DNA of 38,100 bases from Saccoglossus kowalevskii (Eukaryota > Hemichordata > Enteropneusta > Harrimaniidae), in assembly GCF_000003605.2 (NCBI RefSeq), contig NW_003155258.1, positions 115,463 to 153,562 of the forward strand, in the 5' to 3' direction. Position 1 is the stretch's first letter, and each line of letters begins with the position of its first letter. Shown here piece after piece: positions 1 through 10,879 of the stretch. A model generated the notes under the pieces. It was not told the origin of the DNA and searched no databases. It saw only the letters and a list, made by a program, of their open reading frames with translations. The position numbers and the translations under genes were made by a program.

Positions 1-914
1 GAACACAAAAAGTTGGTTGCTCCAACATCATCAATGTTGGTGTTGAAAACCCAAGTTTGTTGCTTCAACATCATCAATCTTGGTGTAGAACACAAAAAGT
101 TGGTTTCTTCAACATCATTAATGTTGGTGTAGAACACCACAAGTTGGCTGCTTCAACATCATCAATGTTGTTTAGAACACTAGAAGTTGGTTGCTTCAAC
201 ATCATCAATGTGGGTGTAGAGCACCACAAGTTGGTTGCATCAATATCATCACTGTTGGTGTAGAGCACTACAAGTTGGTTGCTTCAGCATCATCAATGTT
301 GGTGTAGAACACCACATTTTGGTTGCTTCAACATCATTAATGTTGTTAAGAACACCAAAAGTTGGTTGCTTCAACATCATCAATGTTGGTGTAGAACACA
401 ACAAGTTGGTTACTTCAACATCATCAATGTTGGTGTAGAGCACTACAAGTTGGTTGCTTCAACATCATCAATCTGGGTGTGAAGCACCACAAGTTGGTTG
501 CTTCAACATCATCAATGTTGGTGTAGTACACCATAAGTTGGTTGCTTCAACATCATCAATGTGGGTGTAGAGCACCACAAGTTGGTTGCTTCAACATCAT
601 CACTGTTTTTTAGAACACTAGAAGTTGGTTGCTTCATCATCATCAATGTTGGTGTAGAGCACCACAAGTTGGTTGCTTCAACATCATCAATGTTGGTGTA
701 GAACACCACAAGTTAGTTGCTTCAACATCATCATTGTTGTTAAGAGCACCTCAAGTTGGTTGCTTCAACATCATCAATGTTGGTGTAGAAAACCCAAGTT
801 GGTTGTTCCAACATCATCAGTATTGGTGTAAAAATCCAAATTGGTTGCTTCAACATCATCAATGTTGTTAAGAACACCACGAGTTGGTTGCTTCAACATC
901 ATCAATGTTGGTTA
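1..914. repeat. 44-bp minisatellite array (about 20 units)
   Basis: The motif GTTGGTTGCTTCAACATCATC recurs with a spacing of 43-44 bp; its first seven starts are at about 12, 55, 99, 143, 186, 230 and 274. The array ends near 914 and runs off the left edge. Units differ by a few substitutions and by 1-nt indels, for example where the GGTGTAGAACACC segment becomes GTTTAGAACACT. Each unit contains two perfect short inverted repeats, CAACAT/ATGTTG with a 5-nt loop and GGTGT/ACACC with a 3-nt loop. The period is not a multiple of three, so the open frames on both strands here are a by-product of a stop-poor repeat and not genes. Confidence 0.95.
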
Positions 915-1379
<465 letters not shown>

Positions 1380-1439
1380 TGCGAGATCACGCGTGACCAT
1401 GATTCATGCACCTTAGTCACGTGACACAGGTCAAGCTTT
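1380..1439 (+). repeat. Left inverted end of the THAP element
   Basis: Contains TGCGAGATCACGCG (1380-1393) and TAGTCACGTG...GGTCAAGCTTT (1414-1439). Both recur inverted at 2641-2711. Confidence 0.6.
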
Positions 1440-1525
1440 CAATTCCATATGGTGGCAACCCTGACTGTTGTAGACCTCATCACGGAACAATATCTGTGAT
1501 ATTTGAATTAATGGGAGTTAAACTG

Positions 1526-1776
1526 TGTGCTTATGGCGAATGTAAGAGTGTTTCTTGCATTCAGCACAAATATTATATGAATGGTGTTTTTTTTTACGAT
1601 TTCCTAAACCAAGATCACAGTCTGAAAAGTGTGATAGATGGATCAGTGCCTGCTTTTGGACTTACAATTTCGTTCGACACCAAATCACCCAGGACACGTA
1701 CATTTGTTCACTGCACTTTGTGGAAAGAAAAGGTTCTACAGAGTTGCATCCACCCCCGGGCGCCTGCAAGAGGTGT
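1526..1776 (+). pseudogene. THAP zinc-finger domain remnant, frameshifted
   Basis: Two overlapping frames together give the C2CH pattern of a THAP DNA-binding domain. The first frame supplies CAYGEC with the two N-terminal zinc cysteines (codons at 1526 and 1541). The second supplies the conserved RFPKP (1597 on), the invariant Trp of CDRW, and the C-terminal pair in YICSLHF (Cys codon at 1705, His at 1714), followed by ERKGSTELHPPP. The switch between frames falls around a run of nine T at 1587-1595, so a 1-nt indel in the homopolymer is the likely break. It could be a real mutation or an assembly error. No downstream catalytic domain is visible and the second frame stops at 1779. In intact proteins this domain binds element ends or host promoters. 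It sits inside an inverted-repeat-bounded segment, which favours a transposase relic over a host gene. Confidence 0.65.
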
Positions 1777-2640
1777 TGAATGCCGTATATTCGAATCACA
1801 GAACATAAGGTCGTCACTGAACCAAGTGAACTTGTTTCGGAAATCGTCGTGTATGTACTGCAGGTCAACCACATGCCTGTCGCAAGATAATTTAAAATCT
1901 TCGAACAATGTTATACCCTGAGCACTGTCCCTCTATCAACTGAGCTTCTTCCGGTCATAGTCGGATTGATGACACATTAAATAACACTGTTAGCACTAAG
2001 GTCATGGCAATCATTATCCAACGTGTGATGACTAGTATGTTATGTTATTTGCCATATTGAGATATCATTTGTGACATACATGTTATTGTATAAGTTGTAA
2101 TACTTGGATTTATTACGCACTAATAATACCTCATTATATAGGTATTCTGCTTTATAGTTGATATTATATCTTTACATCATGCATTGTGCTATATAATTAC
2201 GTGATATTGTAATTTCAGAATTTAAGTAGTTGCATTGCACGGATCTATATAGCTATATAGGTATATGCTAATGTGGCTAATGGAGAGTGCTAATGCATAA
2301 TAGTTGACAACGTTGGACAAGTCGAATTCTAGATCATTAATCTAGAATAAACAGGTAATTTCAAAGGATCGATGAAATTACAACCAAGTTTGCTAAGTCT
2401 TGCAGCGACATCGTTTTTTTTTCCTTGAGTTCCAAATCATGCACAGCAAGATGGCAAGAAGAATATTCTTTTTTAATTAGATGATAAACCCCTACTTCAC
2501 AAAGAAAGCTTTTGTGCTGTGGCACCGTCATTCTATCGAAGTCAGCCATTCGATCGAAAACTGGAAACAGATATAAGAAATCACTTGAAAATTTGATGCA
2601 CAGCACTAGACACACTCGCGATTAAGTGCCATTTTGAATC

Positions 2641-2711
2641 AAAGCTTGACCTGTACCACGTGACTAGCAACCAGTTCCTTGGCAAATTTAACAGTCCCGC
2701 GAGATCTCGCA
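2641..2711 (-). repeat. Right inverted end of the THAP element
   Basis: The reverse complement carries TGCGAGATCTCGCG and TAGTCACGTGGTACAGGTCAAGCTTT, matching the left end. The core CGCGAGATCTCGC is itself nearly palindromic. Confidence 0.6.
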
Positions 2712-3984
2712 TGAAGCGGAAAATAGCTTATTGGGCTGGTAGTTTAAGAAGAAGTTGAAAATAGAATTGATGATGGAAAAGCTAAAAATTTAAATCTGAG
2801 ATTTATCATAAAAACTATTTTTATGAGCAATTTGCTAGTAAGAGTAGTATTATTAGCAAATCTTAGTGGAGAGTTCTTTCAATTTTGAGTAATTTGTCTG
2901 AAAATCAAATCTGAGAGTTATGGAGTTCAATGATTGAAACTTGATGCATTGTGTTGTTTATTGTCTAAGTAATTTACTGTTTCACTACAATAAAATCAAG
3001 TGTTTTGCAGACTGCACACTCTAAAGCAGAAAATTATAAAACTCACCCTTTGACATAGATATCACTCATTTTTCCCCAGTAATAGAAGTCTCATCAAATA
3101 CGACGTCAGAAGTGTTCCGAATAACACATCGTAAAATAAGTCTGCAGACCAGAACGTACATCATGAATTCATGATTCACTAATTTAGCACAAATTTTGAC
3201 TGCACACAGATGTAGTTGATTGTTTGTTCAGAAAGATAACCATGAGAACTTACCTTTTAGGCTTTCTGGGTGTGATGTAAAATGGAGGTCCAGGTCTCTC
3301 TATGCCCATTGATATATATTCAATCCACATATGTAGCTTTCTTTGTTCTGTTCCTGGAAGCAATGGTCTTGTTGCTGGGAAAGAATTGACCAGCTTTGTT
3401 GTTAGTCCAAGAAAATTGTTCAGCTTGGAATGTGTCTGAATCCCTCATTAGTATGCAAGAATGTAGGAATGTACCAAGAAAATTGTTTTTCTGGAGTAAA
3501 TTGTAGTGTATTTTACTTATGAAAGGTCAAAAAGTGCATGAAGATTTTATGAAAATGTGTGGATGTTAACAGAATGATGTCATGTGGTCACAGTTACCAA
3601 ATAAATGATGGACTTTTTTGGACGTAGCTATAAAATGTGTCACCGAAGTACTCACACGTGTGCATGATTCCAATAATTTGTGCTGTGAAGAAACTCCATT
3701 AGAAAATAAGTATTGTGTAATTTGTAGTGAGAATGTATTTAAATAGATTTATGTTTATAAATCTTGTTTCTTTTCAAAGTGTATTTATATAATTAAAAAA
3801 TGTTTATAAAAATGTTCTTTATACTTTTTCGATGGACTGAATTTACAAATGATGAGTTGTTTTGTTATACCATCGCTCGAATTATGTGTTACAAATTTCT
3901 GATAGTTTAGCCATCGATAAAAGCAAACGCATTTCGAAAGTTGTGAAATCATGGTACTGTTTTGGCATTATACGACTTGCAGCT
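2712..3984. other. AT-rich intergenic stretch, nothing recognised
   Basis: No frame with family resemblance, no RNA gene and no clear repeat was seen. It is probably intergenic or intronic DNA of a gene not otherwise visible. Confidence 0.5.
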
Positions 3985-4270
3985 CCCTTTTGATGGATTT
4001 TATGTGACTGGCCATGTTATCGAACTGTAGTATGTAAATCTGCCCCGGAAAGTTTAAATTGCCATTTTCACGATGCTTTTCGCGTGGAGTCGACATCTAA
4101 GTATGCACAATTGTTCGTCTCGTGTTCCCCGGTGCATTTAAAAATCCCTTTTGAATTTGGGGCACTTTAATTTTGTGTGACTGACCGTGGTGTTTGTAAA
4201 CTTTAGTCAAACTGTAGTAGTGTGTATTAAATCTGCCACAACGTGGAGTTGCCATCGCCTCTCATTTAAA
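3985..4270 (+). repeat. Diverged tandem duplication, period about 161 bp
   Basis: CCCTTTTGATGGATTTTATG (3985) followed by TGTGACTGGCC, CGAACTGTAGTA and AAATCTGCC is echoed from 4146 by CCCTTTTGAATTTGG, TGTGACTGACC, CAAACTGTAGTAG and AAATCTGCC in the same order. The copies are well diverged and contain indels. No coding potential is evident. Confidence 0.5.
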
Positions 4271-5212
4271 TACGTTTGTGCCTCAACGAGGACTGAGTGA
4301 TTTCCATTTACATGTACTTCGTCTGTTACAAATCAACTGTGTTAGCTTCCTTCGAACTTTCTATTGCCATCGGAATTATGTCTACTACACTCGGCGGTGT
4401 AGTTCGTATCGATCTTCTTGTATGAAACGCACCCGAACCAGGAAATCGGGATGGTCTCGTCACGTAATTTCTTACCTTGTTCTTGACCGCAGTACGCTTG
4501 GCTATGAACTTCCACATACCCACGCTTATGGGAATAGTGCATTATGGGTAATACTGTATTGATTGAGGTGAAACATTTTTCTCGAATTGGTTGATTGTCA
4601 TAGCAACACACGCTAAGTACAATTAAACGACTAGTCCAGAGTTGAACAGTAGTAATTTCTAACATGATTATTTAATTTAGTTTAATTCCTTCAGTTAAAA
4701 ATTGAGTTTCCAAAATAAATAAATAATACGTACCATCATGTATACTTCAAGTTGTCAAAGTCTTTGAAATTGCTTTTCTGTCTGTTCGCCAATCCATTGC
4801 TCCAAAACACACCTTTAAATCTCTTATTTTCCTAGCATCGAGATGGCTCTGCCAACTCTTGTTTCTATATGTTTTCGCACTAGTGGATATTGGTGTAATG
4901 CATACATTGTGAATGTGATTCGTTTCTAGTGTAGAAAACAATTAAAAGAAGCAGTGTTTTAAATTTTATTAGCCATGATCAGCAAATGTAGCATGCAGGG
5001 TGTTAGCCGGCCACCAGTCCACCCACCAAAACGGTCTGGCATCTTTGATTTTGGACTGGCAACTTTTTCCCATTTTTCTGTTTGTTCCTATTGTTTGATG
5101 ATTTTACCAAAATATATCCAAAACCATCTACATTTTCCTAAAGTTGAAGGACTGACTAGCAAATCCCTGGCTAATAGCCTTGTAGCATGCCACACATCTG
5201 CACTCAGAAAAA
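4271..5212. other. Unassigned stretch with short open frames only
   Basis: Short open frames occur on both strands, the longest about 107 codons on the minus strand at 4342-4665. None resembles a known family or shows a credible splice context. Confidence 0.45.
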
Positions 5213-5660
5213 TAAAATGACGTGCATAATCTCTAATGTATGTACCAAGTTTGAACAAAATTCATCAAAGAATGCCAAGATCCAGTTCTGGAAAGCCAGA
5301 AATGCTTGATTTTTGATGATACTTTAAAACAAAAACAGCTGCCATTTGACCATTTTGAATCAGATAGTCACACCAATATATCTATGTCATGATGTATAAT
5401 GGATAAATAAATTTGAACATAATCAGTCAAAGCATGGCAGAGATATGGCACTAGAAATGCAGTCATTAAAACAAAATGGCTGCTTGTCGGCCATTATAAA
5501 TATATATAAAAAATAAAATGATGTGCATCAAGGGCCCATAATGTCCAACGTATGTACCAAGTTTGAACAAAATGCCAAAAATGCTTGATTTTTTATGGGT
5601 TTTTTCAGCACAAAAACAGCTGCCATTTGGCAATCTTGGTGATCGTTTTTATATGATACA
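5213..5660 (+). repeat. Dispersed repeat, two adjoining diverged copies
   Basis: Two partial copies share GTACCAAGTTTGAACAAAAT, AATGCTTGATTTTT and ACAAAAACAGCTGCCATTTG (about 5240-5350 and about 5550-5630). A third related block is AGTCAAAGCATGGCAGA-ATATGGCACTAGAA at 5425-5457. A further copy lies at 6331-6660. The wording, including a 'forward' GGCCATCTTGAATCA-like element and CCAAGTTTGAAC, is typical of a class of abundant non-coding dispersed repeats in marine invertebrate genomes. I cannot name the family. Confidence 0.6.
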
Positions 5661-6263
5661 GCGTGGATATCGACAGCTGTAAATATGTTGTGAATGTGTA
5701 GACCACGGTAACCGTGCGACAATGACCTGTTAATACAAGTAAAATGTAGTAAATATTTCATGCAATATTCAGTTTCTCAAATATCTAGTTACCAGTTTTT
5801 TGGAAAAACCATATCGTTTATTCGCTGAAATTAATTCCAAAAAATCATACTTCCACATCGATAATTCACTTCCGCATTGCGTTACCAGAAAGTCTTTGGG
5901 AATTTTTGAAGAATTGGGTCGGAACAACACAGCATTCTGATTGGTTAATAACAGACTTGACCCATTCGGTCTAAGGACGCTGTTGCAGTTCAAAGTTGGA
6001 GTGGAAAGTGATTTTCATCGATAGTTTGCATACTATCCAACACATTCGTCAGTGGAGATAATGATGAGAATTTCGTAGATACTGGTGGTACGTAAAATAT
6101 GCATATTTTTTGTGATCATTTCTGTTTCTTCATGTGAAAGTCAATGACAACGCAACTAATTTCATAATTTGATTTTCCCTCAAAGACGTAATATCCCCCT
6201 CAATCTGTCACATGATGAATCAATTTTTTTATTTGCACTCTTTTCCAAGGGGGTGCTAGGGTA

Positions 6264-6301
6264 AGCGCCCACACCTAAAAAATCATGATTTTCTGGGCGC
6301 T
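6264..6301. other. Nested hairpin
   Basis: AGCGCCCA (6264-6271) pairs perfectly with TGGGCGCT (6294-6301). Inside the loop is a 14-bp perfect palindrome, AAAATCATGATTTT (6279-6292). It could extrude as a cruciform or be the relic of a small inverted element. No function can be read from it. Confidence 0.5.
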
Positions 6302-6330
6302 ATCACGGTATAATACGGTATAAAATTAAT

Positions 6331-6675
6331 AATCAGTCAAAGCATGGCAGATATATGGCACTAGAACTGCATTCATTAAAACAAAATGGTCGCCAGTCGG
6401 CCATTTTTAATTGGATATGAAAAATAAAATGATGTGCCATAAGGTCCACAATACCAAGTTTAAACAAAATCTATCCATAAATGCTTGATTTTGATGATTT
6501 TTTAGCACAAGAATGACCACAATTCGGCCATCTTGAATCAAATCGTGAAACAAATTGATGTGCATATGTATGATATTATGTATGATGTATGTGTGAAGTT
6601 CGATTGTGATTTGTCCAGGCATGTCTAAGATACAGGTCCGGACCACGAACGGACACACGGACGAACAAAGGTCAA
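6331..6675 (+). repeat. Dispersed repeat copy ending in GGACACACGGACG
   Basis: The block AGTCAAAGCATGGCAGATAT, TCATTAAAACAAAATGG, GTCGGCCATTTTTAAT, AAAATAAAATGATGTGC, ACCAAGTTTAAACAAAAT and AATGCTTGATTTT follows the same order as 5425-5600. It continues into CGGCCATCTTGAATCAAATC and ends with the tail CGGACACACGGACGAACAAAG, which is typical of the 3' end of such elements. It is non-coding. Confidence 0.6.
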
Positions 6676-7325
6676 AACATAAGTCCCGTGTCCGGACTGT
6701 GTCCGAACTTGGACTAAAAAAACAGCCCCAGTGGGCGATATGTTAAGCACACTTATTACATGATATTTGATGTAGTTGAGTCAAGCACAGAAAGTAGAAT
6801 GATCCACTTCATATAAAATTAATGATTAATAAATGCAATGACTGAAATGCAAGACGTCTGTATCTCCAAGGAAAGAAGGCCATAGTCTCTGTACTTCTAA
6901 TAAAACATACTGCAAATATTGCTCATCTCGACATCTTTTTCACGATGCGTAATCTATAAAATAATGTGATAATGGCACATACTCTATTATTGGTGCAGGT
7001 GCTGAATTAGATGTAAATACATCTTCCATTGCCTCACCACTATAACTTGGCAGGTCTGTACGATCAATGTATATTAAAATGCACCCTCTTTGACAATTTG
7101 ATATTCCACCATTTGTTTTATGTTCATTGCCATATTCACCAACACTGACAAGATTCATTGTTTACAAGCACGTCCAATCAGACTTATGATTTTACCAAAT
7201 ATACATACAATCTCTCAGTAGAATCTTGTATGGGTTTTTGAGAAAATATGTTTACATCAAGCTCGTCAAAACACAAATTCCGACAATGATGCAAAACGCA
7301 AATGCGTGTTCATATAGTACTGGTT
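6676..7325. other. Intergenic stretch, nothing recognised
   Basis: A minus-strand open frame at 6940-7158 (72 codons) has no family resemblance. No other structure was seen. Confidence 0.4.
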
Positions 7326-7415
7326 GGTCTGCTAAAACACTTCTCACTGTGCTGGGTGGTTTGCTAAAACATTTCTCACTGTGCTGGGTAGCCTGCTAAA
7401 CCACTACTCACGCTA
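7326..7415 (+). repeat. 32-bp tandem repeat, about 2.8 copies
   Basis: Copies start at 7326, 7358 and 7390, each with the pattern TGCTAAAACA/ACTTCTCACTG. The first two differ by two substitutions (GGTCTGC versus GGTTTGC, CACTTC versus CATTTC). The third is more diverged and truncated. Confidence 0.85.
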
Positions 7416-9244
7416 CCATAGAAATGTACCAGAGTCTGCGCCGTTATATTTGATTTCGTTGACAGTGAATACAAGTCAAAAGTTGAAACTCTGCACAGGT
7501 ATATTGGTGAGGCGATGGCCAAATAAATGAGGATGCTGACTGGAGGGGGGGCTGCCAAAAGAGCTGCACATTGCAAACTGAGCTAAGGGGTCGCTACCAT
7601 ACTACGTATCTGCCCTCACTCAACAATAATGAGTGGTAATGAATTAGAATGAGTGGTTGGTCAAAAGTTTGATGAGTCAGGTGCATCTATTGGCTAAGCT
7701 TATTGTACATAGATGCAAATGAGTATAGGAACCATTAATGCTGTAGGGTGTATTGGGAAGGGTGGAGAATTTCATGTTTGTAATGACTGGTTGTAATGTG
7801 CTATCTCGTTGTTTTCAGGATGCAGCCTGATATTTGTTGCTTTCTTGGTTGTTCAAATATGGCTACAATTTCTAGACGACCACAACCCGATCCATTCGTC
7901 TTAATAGTCTCGCAAACATCTGTGAAGGAAATGTATGTCTGATAAAGCAGTAGAACAAGTAATGTCGTCTTTTAAGTAATTACGTGATTAATTATTCACC
8001 CTCTAGGAAAGAATACAAAATCAAGTTGGACATTGATTAACCATGACCTTGGATTGAATGTGAAAACGTAAAATCCAGACAGCGTTTTTTTAACTCAACA
8101 AGGAACAAGGACTTCTGTCATAATCGAATTTCTAAAGTATTTTTAATAGGCGAATATCAGTTGCTATTTCACACACATGATTTTATGTTTGTAGCATTTA
8201 ATACATATAATACAGCCGGTATTATTGATTTTTTCTAAGAACATGCGATTATCAACAATTTCTTGATTTTACATACTATGTTATTGTGCATGGGAAACTA
8301 TTTAATATGCCCGACTTTATTCAATCTCAATTGATTGCTTTCAGTTTTATATGACATACTATCTGATTATACTGTTCTACATGAATTCTAGAAGAGTATT
8401 ATTCACAGTTGGGGACTGGACCTTTGCATACTAACGTGTGCCTAACCATATAGTTTTATACATCTCACCGTGGGCTCGGCACATTGTGTCCCGGGGTTGG
8501 CCCACTCCTTCAACAGGTAAGAACAGGTTCTGGAACACACGCCTTCGAACAGCCAACACCTACAATGTGATTATTAACATGCATATATTATCGTATAAGG
8601 CAGATAAGCTAGGCTTCAGAAAACAGAACCATCAAACCTAAGTAAACCTGCCACTATCCAAGGAACTTTATTAAAATCGTCCTTACAGACAGGTGGTTTT
8701 CATATGAAGGTTGAATTATTTTGTTATGGATCAACTATAACATCAACATTTTACATAATATGTGTCCAAACATTTTCTGTCCGAATATGAGAAGGTTCAA
8801 CTAGAAAATGTAACTGCCAAACGTCTGTGTTTGAGAAAAAATAATAGAAGGGAGCTGAAATTCCTATGTTAGTGCCAGTGCGCCAAGTCGACGAAAACCT
8901 TTATAATTATACAACATAATTCGATCAAGCTATCTCATCGACTAACCTCGATCGGTATCTTATCCAATTGCAACAATGCTCCCTAGCTACACAGAGCGCT
9001 TTAAATGCTGTTAAATTAGATACAAATGAACAACAGAATTAGTTGCTCTACAGTGGAGTCTGTGGCTTGACAAACACACACTGCAGTCTGTTGCAAATCC
9101 GGTGGAAAATTCTTGACAAATAAATAAAAATTGTCTAAACGAGGGGATGAACGCGAAAGTCCCGTGAATGTAATATAAAGAATAACTCGCTATTATATAT
9201 AGATGTTTCGCAACTAGTTTTAACGAAGTTTAGACTTCAGTTTA
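7416..9244. other. AT-rich stretch, no gene seen
   Basis: Only short open frames are present and none is recognisable. No RNA gene was found. Confidence 0.45.
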
Positions 9245-9554
9245 CTAGTATCCAGTGGATGGCACTGGTGGCAACTGGGGTGCAACACTCGGTGTAATTT
9301 GTTTTGTCACCCGGCTGGATTTCAGTTGCAAGTTATGGTGATGGAGATGTGTGGGCAACATTGGGCATTGGTGAACCCATCGGGTATGATGTGCCAGGCA
9401 ACAATGGAAACGGCACTTGTGGATAAGTGAATTGTGATGCATCAACAATATGTCCGGATCCTGGTGAATATTGAAACTAGTCAGTGCCAGGTTGATAATA
9501 AGGAGCAGTGAGATAGCTGTATGGAAAGTTTATATGTGAAGGCGCAATGTCTGT
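9245..9554 (-). pseudogene. Proline-rich coding-like debris, unrecognised
   Basis: Reading leftwards on the minus strand, one frame gives a Pro-rich stretch (NFPYSYLTAPYYQPGT, then after a stop FQYSPGSGHIVDASQFTYPQ, VPFPLLPGTSYPMG, and a second stop). A neighbouring frame ends in ITPSVAPQLPPVPSTGY followed by a stop at about 9245. Codon-like composition with interrupting stops suggests a decayed C-terminal exon or mobile-element gene. I do not recognise the family. It could also be chance open reading in GC-richer DNA. Confidence 0.3.
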
Positions 9555-9823
9555 CATACACGTGTTTGGGAAGTCATGGCTCTAAGATACCGCAGGTATT
9601 GGTAATTTACTGCATTCACCCACCGTCCCTCAACACCGGTGTTGAGGGACGGTGATTCACCGATGGTCACTGTGGCAGTTGGATGTCGAGCAGCTGTTAT
9701 TGATGGCATCACACCGACATGTTCGAGTGGGCGAGCGTCTCGGCGTGCGGTTTCAGGAAATACCACTTTACGTTGTTTTAAGGTAGCGAGACTATTATTT
9801 GTGTTGAAAATTCCGATTTTCAC
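9554..9823 (-). CDS. Hypothetical minus-strand frame spanning a palindrome
   Basis: An 89-codon open frame with no recognisable domain. It reads through the 34-bp palindrome at 9621-9654, which encodes SPSLNTGVEGRW. It shares orientation with the Pro-rich debris at 9245-9554, and both may come from one decayed gene. The plus strand is also open here, so coding status is doubtful. Confidence 0.2.
   Translation of the reverse strand: MKIGIFNTNNSLATLKQRKVVFPETARRDARPLEHVGVMPSITAARHPTATVTIGESPSLNTGVEGRWVNAVNYQYLRYLRAMTSQTRV
9621..9654. repeat. Perfect 34-bp palindrome with flanking 7-bp direct repeats
   Basis: CACCGTCCCTCAACACC (9621-9637) is followed immediately, with no spacer, by its exact reverse complement GGTGTTGAGGGACGGTG (9638-9654). 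The same heptamer, ATTCACC, lies directly on each side (9614-9620 and 9655-9661), like a target-site duplication. This could be a tiny foldback insertion or excision product, or a cruciform-forming site. A sequencing or assembly artefact (hairpin read-through) is an alternative. Confidence 0.85.
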
Positions 9824-10414
9824 ATTTATTTATTAATTGATGAAATGCACTGTAAACTTTCATATGACAAAGTCAACGTAACCTAGAATGTCATGTAAGT
9901 TGGTTAAAATGTAGATTTTCTGAAGGGAAGCAAGGCAGCTTCAGTAGTGTTTTCTAAAATCAACAACACAGGTTTAATTTGTGTGCTATAAGTTTCAAAG
10001 ATTAACTCAATACAAAGCAATGAATGTTAGGATGTGTTATCAGTAGCTATCTGACACACAATGAGTGTTTCCAAACATTTGAGTGGTTTGTCTCCGCCCC
10101 TGTTTATTTCACAGATTAGTCATTTGCATATGAATGTGTCAGACACAAGGTCACACAGCCACTGAAAAAAATCATTGATTTTAGTGATTTCATCTGCCGT
10201 TTTATCGAACTATAGCTATCCCATTCCTTTAATTTTTTGGGGTTTCCAATAGCCTTACACATTTGGATGCCCCTACACATGTTAAAACAGACCTTGATGG
10301 GAAAACAAATCGCTTGTGCAGATAAACAAGTAGAAAATCTTTGTGTGACTTCATCGACGTTTTCTAGGAGTTTATGTTTTTCAAAATACAGGTCTTTACA
10401 AAAATAACGTATAC

Positions 10415-10879
10415 NNNNNNNNNNNNNNNNNNNNNNNNNNNNNNNNNNNNNNNNNNNNNNNNNNNNNNNNNNNNNNNNNNNNNNNNNNNNNNNNNNNNNN
10501 NNNNNNNNNNNNNNNNNNNNNNNNNNNNNNNNNNNNNNNNNNNNNNNNNNNNNNNNNNNNNNNNNNNNNNNNNNNNNNNNNNNNNNNNNNNNNNNNNNNN
10601 NNNNNNNNNNNNNNNNNNNNNNNNNNNNNNNNNNNNNNNNNNNNNNNNNNNNNNNNNNNNNNNNNNNNNNNNNNNNNNNNNNNNNNNNNNNNNNNNNNNN
10701 NNNNNNNNNNNNNNNNNNNNNNNNNNNNNNNNNNNNNNNNNNNNNNNNNNNNNNNNNNNNNNNNNNNNNNNNNNNNNNNNNNNNNNNNNNNNNNNNNNNN
10801 NNNNNNNNNNNNNNNNNNNNNNNNNNNNNNNNNNNNNNNNNNNNNNNNNNNNNNNNNNNNNNNNNNNNNNNNNNNNNNN
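10415..10879. other. Assembly gap (run of N, 465 nt)
   Basis: Undetermined bases. Frames that read across it are meaningless. Confidence 0.99.

Larger units (their letters stand above)
1380..2711. mobile_element. Decayed DNA-transposon-like element with inverted ends
   Basis: The segment is bounded by an inverted repeat in two blocks. The inner block TAGTCACGTG-n2-ACAGGTCAAGCTTT at 1414-1439 matches the reverse complement of 2641-2666 at 24 of 26 positions. The outer block TGCGAGATCACGCG at 1380-1393 matches the reverse complement of 2698-2711 at 13 of 14. The spacing between blocks differs (about 20 nt versus 31 nt), so the ends have drifted. Inside lies a THAP-type zinc-finger remnant. THAP domains are the DNA-binding part of P-element-like and Kolobok-like transposases, which fits a dead DNA transposon. 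I found no intact transposase catalytic domain in the interior, so this copy is non-autonomous. The superfamily is not determined. Confidence 0.55.

Noticed and set aside
1-871. Several open frames of 64-80 codons on both strands of the left end
   Set aside because: They are translations of a 44-bp tandem repeat whose period is not a multiple of three, with no start or splice context.
1-914. CRISPR-like regular array
   Set aside because: Units abut without unique spacers and the context is a eukaryotic intron-rich genome; it is a minisatellite.
4326-4665. Minus-strand frame of 107 codons
   Set aside because: No family resemblance, no coding-like bias, and overlapping open frames on the other strand.
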